The notes beneath the pieces were generated by a model. That model was not told the DNA's origin. It did no database searches and saw nothing but the letters and a program-made list of their open reading frames with translations. The position numbers and the translations under genes were made by a program. A DNA stretch of 32,611 bases. Origin: an uncultured Ruminococcus sp. GTDB taxonomy: Bacteria > Bacillota > Clostridia > Oscillospirales > Acutalibacteraceae. The DNA is taken from the NCBI GenBank assembly GCA_902761345.1, contig CACWKD010000034.1:1-32611 (forward strand), given 5' to 3'. Of this stretch, positions 1 to 9,040 are shown piece after piece (within the stretch, counting starts at the first letter, position 1; every line of letters starts with the position of its first letter).

Positions 1-1
1 A

Positions 2-1606
2 GACAACGGCAAGGAATACGTTTTTAATCTCATTGACACTCCGGGTCATGTTGACTTTAACTATGAGGTTTCTCGCTCTCTTGCAGCCTGCGAGGGTGCG
101 GTTCTTGTAGTTGACGCTTCTCAGGGCATCGAAGCACAGACCCTTGCAAATACTTACCTTGCGGTTGACGGAGGACTGGAGATTGTTCCCGTAATAAACA
201 AAATCGATCTTCCGAGTGCAGACCCTCAGAAGGTTATTACAGAGATTGAGGACGTTATAGGTATTCCTGCCGAGGACGCACCGCAGATTTCCGCAAAGGT
301 AGGAATTAACATTCATGCCGTAATGGAGAAGATAGTGTCGGATATTCCCGCGCCCGAGGCGGACGAGAACAAACCGCTCAAAGCACTCATTTTCGACTCG
401 TACTACGACAGCTATAAGGGTGTTATAATATACATAAGACTTATGGACGGTCAAGTTCATGCAGGCGATGAAATAGAACTTATGGCAAGCGGTAAAAAAT
501 TCACCGTAGTAGAGTGCGGCTATCTTCGTGCAACCTCTCTTGACCCCGTAGGCTCTCTTTATGCAGGCGAGGTAGGATATATTGCAGCGTCTATAAAGCA
601 GGTTCGTGACGCACAGGTTGGCGACACAGTAACTTTGAGCAGTAATCGTGCAGACTCCCCTCTCCCCGGCTACCGTCCTGCACAGCCTATGGTTTTCTGC
701 GGAATTTACCCTGCGGACGGTGCAAGATACTCCGATCTGCGTGACGCCCTCGATAAACTGCAATTAAACGATGCGTCCCTATCATTCGAGCCTGAAACCT
801 CTGTTGCGTTAGGCTTTGGATTTAGATGCGGATTTTTGGGTCTGCTTCACATGGAGATAATTCAGGAAAGACTGGAACGTGAATATAATCTTGACCTTAT
901 TACAACCGCCCCCTCTGTTATTTACAGAATAACAAAGACAGACGGTACTGTGATGATGATAGACAACCCGACTAATTATCCCGATCCCTCGCTTATTATC
1001 AAGGCTGAAGAACCTGTTACAAACGCACATATCTACGCTCCGAGCGAATATGTCGGAAACATTATGGAACTCTGTCAGGACAGACGAGGTACTTTTAAGG
1101 ATATGACATATATTGACGCAGATCGTGTGGATATTCACTATGAGCTTCCCTTGGCAGAAATTATATACGATTTCTTCGATACGCTGAAATCAAAAACAAG
1201 AGGATATGCCTCCTTTGATTACGAGCTGAAAGGCTATGCGGAAAGCAAGCTTGTTAAGCTTGATATTATGCTCAACGGAGATGTCGTGGACGCACTGTCG
1301 TTTATTATCCACGCCGAAAAAGCGTACCCCCGTGCAAGGAAAATGGCTGAAAAGCTAAAAGAAAAGATCCCCCGTCAGCTTTTTGAAGTACCTATACAGG
1401 CTTGTATCGGCGGAAAAATAATTGCCCGTGAAACCGTAAAGGCTCTCAGAAAGGACGTACTTGCAAAGTGCTACGGCGGTGATATAACTCGTAAGAAAAA
1501 ACTCCTCGAAAAACAAAAAGAGGGTAAAAAGCGTATGCGTCAGTTAGGTACGGTAGAAGTACCGCAGGACGCATTTATGGCTGTACTCAAGCTTGACACA
1601 GACTAA
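2..1606 (+). CDS. lepA: Elongation factor 4 (LepA), 5'-truncated by window edge
   Basis: Translational GTPase that binds the ribosome and acts as back-translocase or biogenesis factor. The reading frame is open from base 2, so the gene begins before the window; roughly the first 70 residues, including the P-loop, are missing. Visible motifs are the G3 motif DTPGHVDF, the G4 motif NKID, the following SAK (G5), and a C-terminal tail ending [16 protein letters not shown], which is typical of LepA rather than EF-G. The internal ATG at base 323 is not the real start, because the G-domain motifs lie upstream of it. It is followed by about 165 AT-rich bases with no clear terminator before the next gene's promoter. 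Identification is secure from motifs and overall length. Confidence 0.96.
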   Translation, partial: DNGKEYVFNLIDTPGHVDFNYEVSRSLAACEGAVLVVDASQGIEAQTLANTYLAVDGGLEIVPVINKIDLPSADPQKVITEIEDVIGIPAEDAPQISAKVGINIHAVMEKIVSDIPAPEADENKPLKALIFDSYYDSYKGVIIYIRLMDGQVHAGDEIELMASGKKFTVVECGYLRATSLDPVGSLYAGEVGYIAASIKQVRDAQVGDTVTLSSNRADSPLPGYRPAQPMVFCGIYPADGARYSDLRDALDKLQLNDASLSFEPETSVALGFGFRCGFLGLLHMEIIQERLEREYNLDLITTAPSVIYRITKTDGTVMMIDNPTNYPDPSLIIKAEEPVTNAHIYAPSEYVGNIMELCQDRRGTFKDMTYIDADRVDIHYELPLAEIIYDFFDTLKSKTRGYASFDYELKGYAESKLVKLDIMLNGDVVDALSFIIHAEKAYPRARKMAEKLKEKIPRQLFEVPIQACIGGKIIARETVKALRKDVLAKCYGGDITRKKKLLEKQKEGKKRMRQLGTVEVPQDAFMAVLKLDTD

Positions 1607-1689
1607 AGAATAATGCCTATGTTATACACTTTAAACTTGTATATTTTAACAAAATTTGGGAATGTTTCGCTAAATTTTAATAATTGCTG

Positions 1690-1719
1690 TTGACAAACTT
1701 TGGGTAAATATTGTATTAT
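1690..1719 (+). promoter_or_regulatory. Sigma-A type promoter of the dockerin-CAP gene
   Basis: TTGACA at 1690-1695 and TATTAT at 1714-1719 are separated by 18 bases, about 50 bases before the ATG at 1772. The gene has a good Shine-Dalgarno (AAAGGAGAG) just upstream of its start. Confidence 0.6.
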
Positions 1720-1771
1720 AAATATAATAAGGAAAGTGTTTATAATATGATTTATAAAGGAGAGAGTTATT

Positions 1772-2467
1772 ATGAAAAGAGCATTAGGCTTGATCTTAGC
1801 AGCTGCAACAGTGTTATCATGTGTATCTTTTTCTTCTTTAAGTGCAGACGCATACGCTATTAAGGGCGATCTTAACGGTGATAATACGATTTCTTTGAGA
1901 GATGCCTCTATTGCGCAAAAAATAGATGTAGGACTTATCAGCCCCTCTAACGATCAGCTTAAAGGCGGAGATGTAAACGGTGACGGCGCTGTTTCCTCGC
2001 AGGATTCCCTGCTTATACAAAAATATGTGTGTTTGGATAAAGATACAGTGAATATGATTACTCCGAACTTGGAAGAAAGAAAAAGCTTTGTAGACACAAT
2101 AAATAGTGACAGAGAAAAACTTGGTTTAGCACCGTTTACCTGTACTGCTGCTCACTACGAGGCAGGTAATATAAGAGCACAGGAATATATTACAACTTTG
2201 AAAGACTCAAGACCGGACGGAAGTGAATTTTATTCTGTCATTAAAGAGTGTAATTTAAACTATAATCCGAGTGTTACTCCAAACCAGTTATTTATCGCAA
2301 CTCTTTACGATAGTAATTCTGCATATACTAAGCTTGTTAAAAGCTATACAGGAACCGACAAAATGTACACGTTGCTTATGTCTCCCGAGTACACAACCCT
2401 TTGCGTTGGAAGCGTAAAAATTCCCGGAAATACCGACAACTATCAGTGGGCTATTATCGTAAACTGA
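1772..2467 (+). CDS. Secreted dockerin type I - CAP/SCP domain protein
   Basis: A 231-residue exported protein. Residues 1-29 form a signal peptide (basic start, hydrophobic core, likely cleavage after AYA). Residues 32-87 are a type I dockerin made of two calcium-loop repeats, GDLNGDNTISLRDA and GDVNGDGAVSSQDS, each followed by a helix containing IQK/AQK. Residues ~103-231 resemble a CAP (SCP/PR-1) domain: an N-terminal helix with NSDREKLGL, a helix with NIRAQEY, the SRPDGS segment that matches the family's H-T-RPDG signature, and a final strand pattern VGSVK...YQWAII. The usual His before RPDG is absent, so metal-binding activity may be lost. A dockerin normally docks to a cohesin on a scaffoldin, implying attachment to an extracellular complex or the cell surface. 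The N-terminal dockerin is unusual. The gene is monocistronic, with its own promoter and terminator. Confidence 0.8.
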   Translation: MKRALGLILAAATVLSCVSFSSLSADAYAIKGDLNGDNTISLRDASIAQKIDVGLISPSNDQLKGGDVNGDGAVSSQDSLLIQKYVCLDKDTVNMITPNLEERKSFVDTINSDREKLGLAPFTCTAAHYEAGNIRAQEYITTLKDSRPDGSEFYSVIKECNLNYNPSVTPNQLFIATLYDSNSAYTKLVKSYTGTDKMYTLLMSPEYTTLCVGSVKIPGNTDNYQWAIIVN

Positions 2468-2486
2468 TTTCATAATATAAAACCAA

Positions 2487-2524
2487 ATGCCGTTCCTGTA
2501 ACTTTATACAGGGGCGGTATTTTT
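2487..2524 (+). terminator. Intrinsic terminator after the dockerin-CAP gene
   Basis: A 14-base-pair stem (2487-2500 with 2507-2520, three G-U pairs), a 6-base loop and a run of T. The remaining DNA up to 2663 is AT-rich and holds no recognisable feature. Confidence 0.8.
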
Positions 2525-2663
2525 CTGCATAACAATACTTATTTCATAGTAACTCTATTCAAAAAAATATAACAATTAAATAAAAACTATTAGTTATTTT
2601 GTACAAACAGTACGCCAAATTTTAGTGCAACAAGATAATTTTATAAAAAGAATTAAAAATACG

Positions 2664-2691
2664 TTGATTTTTTGTGCAAACGTGATATAAT
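2664..2691 (+). promoter_or_regulatory. Promoter of the EF-G-like gene
   Basis: TTGATT (2664-2669), 16-base spacer, TATAAT (2686-2691). It lies about 100 bases before the start codon and gives a leader of roughly 95 bases without an obvious regulatory fold. Confidence 0.55.
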
Positions 2692-2792
2692 TAATAATCA
2701 GTGGGGCATTTATATTAGATACTCATACTCATACTTTTGATTTTAAAATTCAGAAGTATAATAAATTTATATATTGAAGGGAGTTATTCCGA

Positions 2793-4865
2793 TTGAAACA
2801 GTACGAACCAAACAAGATTTTTAATATTGCTCTCGCAGGACACGGCTCTTGCGGTAAGACATCACTCGCTGAGGCTATGCTGTACCTCTCGGGTGCGTCA
2901 GACAGGCTTGGCAAGGTTGAGGACGGCAATACAGTGCTTGACTTTGACCCCGAGGAGATCAAGAGAAAGGTATCGGTAGTATCATCTATCGCTCCTATGG
3001 AATGGAAGGGCAACAAGATAAATATAATCGACACTCCCGGTCTGCTGGATTTCCAGGGTGGACTTTACGAGGGTATGCGTGCGGCAGATACTGCTGTTAT
3101 CGTAGTATCCGGCAAAAACGGAGTTAATATAGGTACCGAAAAAGCTGTAAAGCTTGCTGAGGCGCAGGGACTTACAAAGGTATTCTTTGTAAACGGTCTT
3201 TGCGATGAAAGCGCAAGATTTTACCGTGTATTTGAAACGCTTAAAACAAAGTTCGGTCCGAGTGTTTGCCCTGTTGTTGTTCCATATATTGAGAACGGTC
3301 AAGCCAACACTTATGTAAACCTCTTTGACTATAAAGCTTATAAGTACGAAAACGGCAAAGTAACACAGGTTCCGCTGCCTGATATGGGCGACAGACTTGA
3401 AGGTCTGAGAACCGCTATAAAGGAAGCTGTTGCCGAAACAAGCGAAGAGCTTCTTGATAAGTTCCTTATGGGCGAGGAATTTACACCTGAAGAAATTATA
3501 CTCGGTGTATCTCAGGGCGTTAAAGACGGCTCTATCTGCCCCGTATTCTGCGGCGACGCTCAGCTCACTTACGGTATTGATCAGTTCCTCAACAGCCTTG
3601 TATGGCTTGCTCCGAATGCTGCTTCAAAGGGCAGCGAGATAGGTTCAGACCCCAACGGCGATATTGTTGAGGTTTCTGTAAACAGTTCTGCGGCTGCGGC
3701 GGCTCTTGTATTTAAAACCGTATCCGATCCGTTTGTAGGCAAGCTTTCATTCTTTAAGGTTATTTCGGGTAAGGTATCATCAGATACTCCCCTTATAAAT
3801 ATGAGAACAGGCGAAAGCGAGAGAATTACTAAGGTAATGATCCCGAGAGGTAAAAAGCAGGAAGATGTATCCTACGTTGGTGCAGGCGATATAGGCTGTA
3901 TACCAAAACTCCTCTATACAAACACAGGCGATACTCTCTGCTCGCCTATCAGAAAAGTTACACTTGAAGGTATAAACTATCCTCGTGCGTCCTACTCTAT
4001 GGCTATCTCCCCGAAGAAAAAGGGTGATGAAGATAAGGTTGCACAAGGCTTGTTAAAGCTTTGCGAAGAGGATAAGACTCTTTCATTTGTAAATAACCAT
4101 GAAACACATCAGATGGTAGTATCGGGTCTTGGCGAACAGCACCTTGATGTAGTTGTTTCAAAGCTAAAGAATAAGTACGGCATTGATGTTGTTCTTGAAC
4201 AGCCGAAGGTAGCTTACAGAGAAACTATCCGCAAAAAGGTACAGGTTCAGGGCAGACACAAGAAGCAATCAGGCGGTCACGGTCAGTTTGGTGACGTTTG
4301 GATAGAGTTTGAGCCGTATGACGGAGAGGATCTGCTCTTTGACCAGAGAGTAGTTGGCGGATCAGTTCCAAAGGGATTCTTCCCCGCTGTTGAAAAGGGT
4401 CTGCGTGACAGTATTGCAAAAGGTCCGCTTGCAGGATACCCTGTTGTTGGATTAAAGGCTACACTGTACGATGGTTCTTATCATCCTGTTGACTCCTCTG
4501 AAATGGCATTTAAAACAGCCGCTTCTATCGCATACAAGAACGGTATGCCGCTTGCCAACCCAACCTTGTTAGAGCCGATAGGTTCACTTAAAGCTATTGT
4601 TCCCGACAGCAACATGGGTGACATAATGGGCGAAGTAACTAAACGCAGAGGAAGAGTTCTTGGTATGAATCCTGCTGAAAGCGGATACCAGGAGATAATC
4701 GCTGAAGTTCCTATGGCAGAAATGCACGACTTCTCGGTATTCCTTAGACAGGCAACTCAGGGCAGAGGTTCTTATGATTTTGATTTTGTACGCTATGAGG
4801 ACGCTCCTGCAAATGTTTCACAGAAAGTAATCGAGCAGAGAAAAGCTGAGTTGGCAGAAAACTAA
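2793..4865 (+). CDS. Elongation factor G-like translational GTPase (FusA2/EF-G2 type)
   Basis: A 690-residue EF-G paralogue starting at a TTG codon, chosen because GAAGGGAG lies about 10 bases upstream. Domain order follows EF-G: G domain (residues ~8-265), a beta-barrel domain II, then domains III-V, including the conserved QGRHKKQSGGHGQFGDVWIEF segment of domain IV. The P-loop AGHGSCGKT (15-23) is intact. The G3 motif reads DTPGLLDF, so the catalytic His of canonical EF-G is Leu. The G4 motif NKxD is degenerate (VNGLCDE, ~133-139). The EF-G2 subfamily is known to depart from canonical EF-G at the G3 His. Its cellular role is not established; the ribosome is the likely partner. It is not a TetM-type resistance protein by any motif seen here. 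It stands alone between a promoter and a bidirectional terminator. Confidence 0.88.
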   Translation: MKQYEPNKIFNIALAGHGSCGKTSLAEAMLYLSGASDRLGKVEDGNTVLDFDPEEIKRKVSVVSSIAPMEWKGNKINIIDTPGLLDFQGGLYEGMRAADTAVIVVSGKNGVNIGTEKAVKLAEAQGLTKVFFVNGLCDESARFYRVFETLKTKFGPSVCPVVVPYIENGQANTYVNLFDYKAYKYENGKVTQVPLPDMGDRLEGLRTAIKEAVAETSEELLDKFLMGEEFTPEEIILGVSQGVKDGSICPVFCGDAQLTYGIDQFLNSLVWLAPNAASKGSEIGSDPNGDIVEVSVNSSAAAAALVFKTVSDPFVGKLSFFKVISGKVSSDTPLINMRTGESERITKVMIPRGKKQEDVSYVGAGDIGCIPKLLYTNTGDTLCSPIRKVTLEGINYPRASYSMAISPKKKGDEDKVAQGLLKLCEEDKTLSFVNNHETHQMVVSGLGEQHLDVVVSKLKNKYGIDVVLEQPKVAYRETIRKKVQVQGRHKKQSGGHGQFGDVWIEFEPYDGEDLLFDQRVVGGSVPKGFFPAVEKGLRDSIAKGPLAGYPVVGLKATLYDGSYHPVDSSEMAFKTAASIAYKNGMPLANPTLLEPIGSLKAIVPDSNMGDIMGEVTKRRGRVLGMNPAESGYQEIIAEVPMAEMHDFSVFLRQATQGRGSYDFDFVRYEDAPANVSQKVIEQRKAELAEN

Positions 4866-4904
4866 AAAACTCCATACTTTTTCATATTTTTCTTTCCTTA
4901 AAAA

Positions 4905-4934
4905 GGGGAACGCCGATGTTATTCAGCGTTCCCC
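4905..4934. terminator. Bidirectional terminator between convergent genes
   Basis: A perfect 9-base-pair stem, GGGGAACGC with GCGTTCCCC, around a 12-base loop. A T-rich tract follows on the plus strand (AACCTTTTT) and on the minus strand (CCCCTTTTTA), serving the EF-G-like gene and the fumarase operon. Confidence 0.85.
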
Positions 4935-4941
4935 AACCTTT

Positions 4942-5466
4942 TTATCTGGCATAAACATTGTTTCCTTTTGTATCAATAGCTACTATCAGCGGAATATCTT
5001 TTACTTCATAGCGGTAAATAGCCTCTGTGCCAAGATCTTCATAGCAAACAAGCTCGGATTTTATAATACTCTTTGCAATGAGTGCGGCAGCACCGCCTAT
5101 TGCAGCAAGATATACTGCGCCGTTCTTTTTCATAGATTCGATTACAGCGTCGCTTCTCTTGCCCTTGCCTATCATAACCTTTAACCCCAAATCAAGCAGT
5201 GACGGAGTGTATTTATCCATTCTGTACGATGAAGTCGGGCCGCAGGGACCTACGGCATATCCGGGCTTTGCAGGCGCTGCTCCTACATAATATATAGTCT
5301 GTCCGCTTACATCAATAGGAAGCTGTTTTCCCTCGTTTAAAAGCTCGTACATACGCTTATGTGCAGCGTCCCTTGCAGTATAAAGGTAACCGCTTGCAAG
5401 CACCCTGTCGCCTGCCTGAAGGTCTTTTAACTGCTCCTCTGTTATCGGAAATGTTATCTTCTTCAT
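4942..5466 (-). CDS. fumB: Class I fumarate hydratase, beta subunit
   Basis: The C-terminal (beta) subunit of the iron-sulfur fumarase/L(+)-tartrate dehydratase family, which reversibly hydrates fumarate to malate in the cytoplasm. The 174-residue length fits stand-alone beta subunits. Conserved segments visible are the GPCGPTSSYRM motif, GKGKRSDAV and the GGAAALIA stretch before the C-terminal strand. It starts 15 bases after the alpha subunit stop, with an excellent Shine-Dalgarno (GGGGAGGGG), and ends at the bidirectional terminator, so alpha and beta form one transcript. In fermenting Clostridia this step usually sits in the reductive branch toward succinate. Tartrate dehydratase remains an alternative, because substrate cannot be told from sequence. 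Confidence 0.9.
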   Translation of the reverse strand: MKKITFPITEEQLKDLQAGDRVLASGYLYTARDAAHKRMYELLNEGKQLPIDVSGQTIYYVGAAPAKPGYAVGPCGPTSSYRMDKYTPSLLDLGLKVMIGKGKRSDAVIESMKKNGAVYLAAIGGAAALIAKSIIKSELVCYEDLGTEAIYRYEVKDIPLIVAIDTKGNNVYAR

Positions 5467-5481
5467 ACTATTCCCCTCCCC

Positions 5482-6333
5482 TTAAATCTCACATTCCTTA
5501 TGACGGCAAGCATGACAGCATATATTCACCGCAACAGGCAATCCTGCTATATGTGTAGGATATGTTTCTATATTCACACCAAGTGCAGATGTTTTACCGC
5601 CAAGTCCTGCAGGTCCTATGTTCATCTTGTTGATCTCATCAAGAAGTTCTCTTTCAAGAGAAGCGTATTTCTCATCACTGTTTGATACTTCTATTGAACG
5701 CAGTGTGGCTCTCTTTGCAAGCTGTGCGGCTTTCTCAAATGTTCCGCCTATACCTACGCCCACCACAATAGGCGGACACGGATTAGGCCCTGCGTACGCT
5801 ACCGTATCAAGTACAAACTGCTTTACACCCTCTACTCCTGCGGACGGTGTAAGCATTTTGATTGCAGACATATTTTCACTGCCAAACCCTTTGCCGCCTG
5901 CGGTTATCTTGATTTTATCGCCCGGTACAATTCTTGTATGAATTACGGCAGGGGTATTGTCTTTAGTGTTCTTTCTGTCAAAAACAGGATCGCTAACTAC
6001 CGACTTTCTTAAATAACCCTCTGTATATGCCTGCCTTACGCCCTCTTCTACTGCGTCCTCAAAACTGCCGTCACTTATTACAACCTTATCTCCATACTCT
6101 ACAAAAAGCACCGCCATACCTGTATCCTGACAAATAGGTATCTGCTCGTCTGCGGCTATCTTGTTGTTGTCAATAAGCTGTGTAAGCACGTCCTTTGCAA
6201 GGTCTGAAGTTTCCTGCTCCCTTGCTTTCAGAATTGCATTTGATATATCATCACCGATATAATAATTGCAGTCCATAAAAAGCTTTTTTACACAGGCTGT
6301 TACTGTTTCTGCTTTTATCTCTCTTATCGCCAT
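5482..6333 (-). CDS. fumA: Class I fumarate hydratase, alpha subunit
   Basis: The N-terminal (alpha) subunit of the oxygen-sensitive [4Fe-4S] fumarase family, 283 residues. Three conserved cysteine segments are present: CQDTG (Cys68), NPCPP (Cys186) and the C-terminal CCHACRH (probably Cys273), which together ligate the cluster. The glycine-rich GGKGFGSENMS stretch (~147-156) and GVGIGGTFEKA also match the family. The start has AGGAGTG upstream. It is the first gene of a two-gene operon with the beta subunit and is read from a strong promoter at 6365-6393, divergent from a two-component system. The gene product is expected to work only as a complex with the beta subunit. Tartrate specificity cannot be excluded. 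Confidence 0.92.
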   Translation of the reverse strand: MAIREIKAETVTACVKKLFMDCNYYIGDDISNAILKAREQETSDLAKDVLTQLIDNNKIAADEQIPICQDTGMAVLFVEYGDKVVISDGSFEDAVEEGVRQAYTEGYLRKSVVSDPVFDRKNTKDNTPAVIHTRIVPGDKIKITAGGKGFGSENMSAIKMLTPSAGVEGVKQFVLDTVAYAGPNPCPPIVVGVGIGGTFEKAAQLAKRATLRSIEVSNSDEKYASLERELLDEINKMNIGPAGLGGKTSALGVNIETYPTHIAGLPVAVNICCHACRHKECEI

Positions 6334-6364
6334 ATTATCACTCCTAAAAAAATTTCTTAATTTT

Positions 6365-6393
6365 ATTATAAAATATTCCTAAAGGTATTTCAA
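6365..6393 (-). promoter_or_regulatory. Promoter of the fumarase operon
   Basis: On the minus strand, TTGAAA (6393-6388), 17-base spacer, TATAAT (6370-6365), about 32 bases before the ATG. Confidence 0.7.
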
Positions 6394-6492
6394 TATTATT
6401 TTTTCTATGTTATAATAAAAATACAAATTCAATCGCAACGAATGGTTATTTTTATCTGCTTTAGTAAAAAAATTGCATTATTTCACACAGTT

Positions 6493-6521
6493 TTCACATT
6501 TGCCTGCGATTATATTATTAT
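6493..6521 (+). promoter_or_regulatory. Likely promoter of the response regulator-kinase operon
   Basis: TTCACA (6493-6498), 17-base spacer, TATTAT (6516-6521), about 55 bases upstream of the response regulator ATG. It shares a 240-base divergent intergenic region with the fumarase promoter. Confidence 0.45.
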
Positions 6522-6576
6522 CAGGCTTTTATCTAACATCTAACATCACAAATTACAAAAAGGAAAGGTAAGTAAC

Positions 6577-7248
6577 ATGAGCAAGATTTTAGTAGTTGAC
6601 GACGAATACAGAATTCGTGAGTTGATCAAAAAGTACGCAATGTTTGAGGGACACGAGGTAACAGAGGCAACCGACGGTCTTGAGGCGATTTCCATCTGCA
6701 CAAGAGTACAGTTTGACCTTATCATTATGGACGTTATGATGCCGGAACTGGACGGTTTTTCTGCTTGCAGAGAGATACGCAAGAGAAGCTCCACACCTAT
6801 CATTATGCTTTCTGCAAGAGGAGAGGAGTACGACAAGATACACGGCTTTGAGCTTGGCATTGACGACTATGTTGTTAAGCCGTTCTCACCAAAAGAACTT
6901 ATGATGAGAGTAAACGCTGTACTCAAACGCACTGCACTTGACGAGGGACAAAAGCGTGATGTATTTACATACGAGGGTATGGAAGTCGATTTCAGTGCAA
7001 GAATAGTTACCATAGACGGACAGCGTGTTGATATGACGCCAAAGGAATACGAGCTGTTCTTCTATATGGTAAAAAATAAGGGTATTGCCCTGTCAAGAGA
7101 AAAGCTTATCAACCATGTATGGGGATACGATTTCTTCGGAGATGACAGAACTCTTGATACCCATATCAAACTGCTGAGAAAAAGTCTTGGTCCTTACAGC
7201 AAATGTATAGTTACGCTCAGAGGCGTAGGTTACAGATTTGAGGCATAA
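6577..7248 (+). CDS. OmpR/PhoB-family response regulator
   Basis: A DNA-binding response regulator of 223 residues. The receiver domain (1-~118) has the acidic pocket Asp8/Asp9, phosphoacceptor Asp52 in the MDVMMPELDG segment, Ser79 in the usual Thr/Ser position and Lys101 in the KPF motif. Residues ~130-223 form a winged-helix Trans_reg_C domain with MTPKEYELFFYMV and the DDRTLDTHIKLLRKSLG recognition-helix region, ending RGVGYRFEA. The ATG follows AAAGGAAAGG. Its partner kinase begins 6 bases after its stop, so the two are co-transcribed. The signal and target genes are not evident from sequence; the fumarase operon is the adjacent divergent unit and a possible target. Confidence 0.92.
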   Translation: MSKILVVDDEYRIRELIKKYAMFEGHEVTEATDGLEAISICTRVQFDLIIMDVMMPELDGFSACREIRKRSSTPIIMLSARGEEYDKIHGFELGIDDYVVKPFSPKELMMRVNAVLKRTALDEGQKRDVFTYEGMEVDFSARIVTIDGQRVDMTPKEYELFFYMVKNKGIALSREKLINHVWGYDFFGDDRTLDTHIKLLRKSLGPYSKCIVTLRGVGYRFEA

Positions 7249-7254
7249 GCTGTA

Positions 7255-8790
7255 ATGAGAATTTTTGTTTTTTTTCATAAGATACTCCACACTAAAGACG
7301 GAAAATCACGCTGTTCTCTTATGATGCTTTTAAGTATGTGTTTCTTTGCGTTTTCCGTTATAATGCTTCTTATGCTGTGGATGTTTCAGGCGGTATTTTT
7401 GGGAAGCTTTTACAAGGCTATTAAAACTAAAAACATTACAAGCTGTGCCAACAGTATAGAAATAAACATCGATAATCCCGAAATTAACTCGCTTATAGAA
7501 TATACTGCCACAAAAAACGATATGTGCATTATTCTTTGCAAAAGCGACGGTACCGGTGGTTTTGTGAAAATGTACACAGCTAACTCAGGTTCTGCATATT
7601 CTGTAAAAAGCCTGAACGGTGTTGATCTTATTGATTTTTACATTAGGACAAAAGAGAACGAGGGGGCACTTATCGACATAGTAACTCACTCACAGCTTGT
7701 TGATAATAACATATCGGATCTGCCCGAATTTAAAGGAGTAAAAATAGACAACAAACCCGAAGACTCCGAAAGTATCGTTTATTCACGGCTGTTTACCAAC
7801 GAGGATCATACGGAATATATGCTGATCGTTGACGCTGCTATCACACCCTCTTCAAGTATCGAACAAACGCTGCGTTATCAGCTTCACATTGTAACACTTA
7901 TCTTTGTAATCGTTGCATTGGTGATGACATGGATATTTTCAAGAATAATTGCTCAGCCGCTTGAAAATATGAATAAAACAGCAAAAGAACTTGCCGAGGG
8001 AAATTACGATGTTGTATTCAACGGTACAGGTTATAAAGAGGTTGAACAGCTCAGCGACACGATGAACTATGCTACAAACGAGCTTTCTCAGGTTGATCAG
8101 ATGAGAAAAGACCTTATAGCAAATGTGTCGCATGATCTGAGAACTCCGCTCACTCTTATTACCGGGTATGGCGAGGTAATGCGTGATATTCCCGGAGAGA
8201 ATACCGCAGAGAATATACAGATAATCATTGATGAAGCAACACGTCTTTCAAGCCTTGTAAGCGATCTTATAGACATTTCTAAAATAGAAGCAGGTACAAT
8301 GAAACTCGAAGCCTCTACGTTCTGTATTACAAAAACTATTGAGGCTATGTTCGGAAGATACAACAAGCTCAAAGAACAGGACGGATATTCATTTACATTT
8401 GAACATGATCAGGACGTTTATGTATATGCAGACGAACTGAAAATTTCTCAGGTAATATATAATCTTGTAAATAATGCTGTAAATTACAGCGGTGACAGCA
8501 AGGCTATAAAAGTTCGTCAAATATGCGACGACAACAGGGTTAGAATTGAAGTAATTGACAGCGGTCCGGGTATTCCTCAGGATAAGCTTAAAAATATCTG
8601 GGACAGATACTACAAGGTTGATAAATCCCACAAAAGTGCGAAAATAGGCACAGGACTTGGATTATCTATTGTAAAAACTGTTCTCAAGCTTCACAAGGCA
8701 AACTACGGTGTTTTCAGTAAGCTTGGAAAAGGTACAACATTCTGGTTTGAGCTTATCAGAACAAATAAAGACGGCGAACCATGGAAATAA
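7255..8790 (+). CDS. Membrane sensor histidine kinase
   Basis: A 511-residue transmembrane kinase paired with the preceding response regulator. One membrane segment lies at ~22-45 and a second at ~211-232, bracketing an extracellular sensor domain of about 165 residues without a recognised fold. A HAMP linker follows (~232-283), then the dimerisation/phosphoacceptor helix with VSHDLRTPLT (His293). The ATPase domain carries an N box (YNLVNNAVNY), a G1 box (DSGPGIP) and a G2 box (GTGLGLSI). The ATG lacks a strong ribosome binding site and lies 6 bases after the upstream stop, which suggests translational coupling. The ligand is unknown. Confidence 0.92.
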   Translation: MRIFVFFHKILHTKDGKSRCSLMMLLSMCFFAFSVIMLLMLWMFQAVFLGSFYKAIKTKNITSCANSIEINIDNPEINSLIEYTATKNDMCIILCKSDGTGGFVKMYTANSGSAYSVKSLNGVDLIDFYIRTKENEGALIDIVTHSQLVDNNISDLPEFKGVKIDNKPEDSESIVYSRLFTNEDHTEYMLIVDAAITPSSSIEQTLRYQLHIVTLIFVIVALVMTWIFSRIIAQPLENMNKTAKELAEGNYDVVFNGTGYKEVEQLSDTMNYATNELSQVDQMRKDLIANVSHDLRTPLTLITGYGEVMRDIPGENTAENIQIIIDEATRLSSLVSDLIDISKIEAGTMKLEASTFCITKTIEAMFGRYNKLKEQDGYSFTFEHDQDVYVYADELKISQVIYNLVNNAVNYSGDSKAIKVRQICDDNRVRIEVIDSGPGIPQDKLKNIWDRYYKVDKSHKSAKIGTGLGLSIVKTVLKLHKANYGVFSKLGKGTTFWFELIRTNKDGEPWK

Positions 8791-8795
8791 AAAGC

Positions 8796-8824
8796 GGTAC
8801 GGATTTTTCCGTACCCTTTTTTCT
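8796..8824 (+). terminator. Intrinsic terminator after the histidine kinase gene
   Basis: A 7-base-pair stem, GGTACGG with CCGTACC, a 6-base loop, and then CTTTTTTCT. Confidence 0.85.
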
Positions 8825-8839
8825 GTTTATCTGTTATTT

Positions 8840-9040
8840 ATTAAACTTAACTTGTTGCGCTATTAAAATCAGTTTTTTAGTTGAGTATTACACATCTTTT
8901 TTTCGTTGCCAAATAAAGACAGGAAAGCTATATCATAGGTTACATTTAGGGGCATAGCCACGCAAAATGCCCCTCTTTCTCAAAAGGTTTGATCAAAAAC
9001 TTTATTAGGTGTTTTAATAGCACAACGAGTTACTTTAATT
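8840..9040. repeat. Gene-free element bounded by ~20-29-base inverted repeats
   Basis: The ends 8849-8868 and 9012-9031 are inverted copies matching at 18 of 20 positions. The match extends outward, with one indel, to 8840 and 9040. The element spans about 200 bases between two convergent genes; its right end overlaps the last few bases of the rsmI-like gene. Inside is a perfect 8-base-pair hairpin, AGGGGCAT (8948-8955) with ATGCCCCT (8967-8974). No reading frame of note is present. It resembles a small non-autonomous (MITE-like) element or an intergenic repeat family, but no target-site duplication is clear. The identity is inference. Confidence 0.5.

Noticed and set aside
2793-4865. TetM-type tetracycline ribosomal protection gene
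   Set aside because: The overall match is to EF-G-like proteins, with altered G3/G4 motifs; nothing specific to ribosomal protection proteins was seen.
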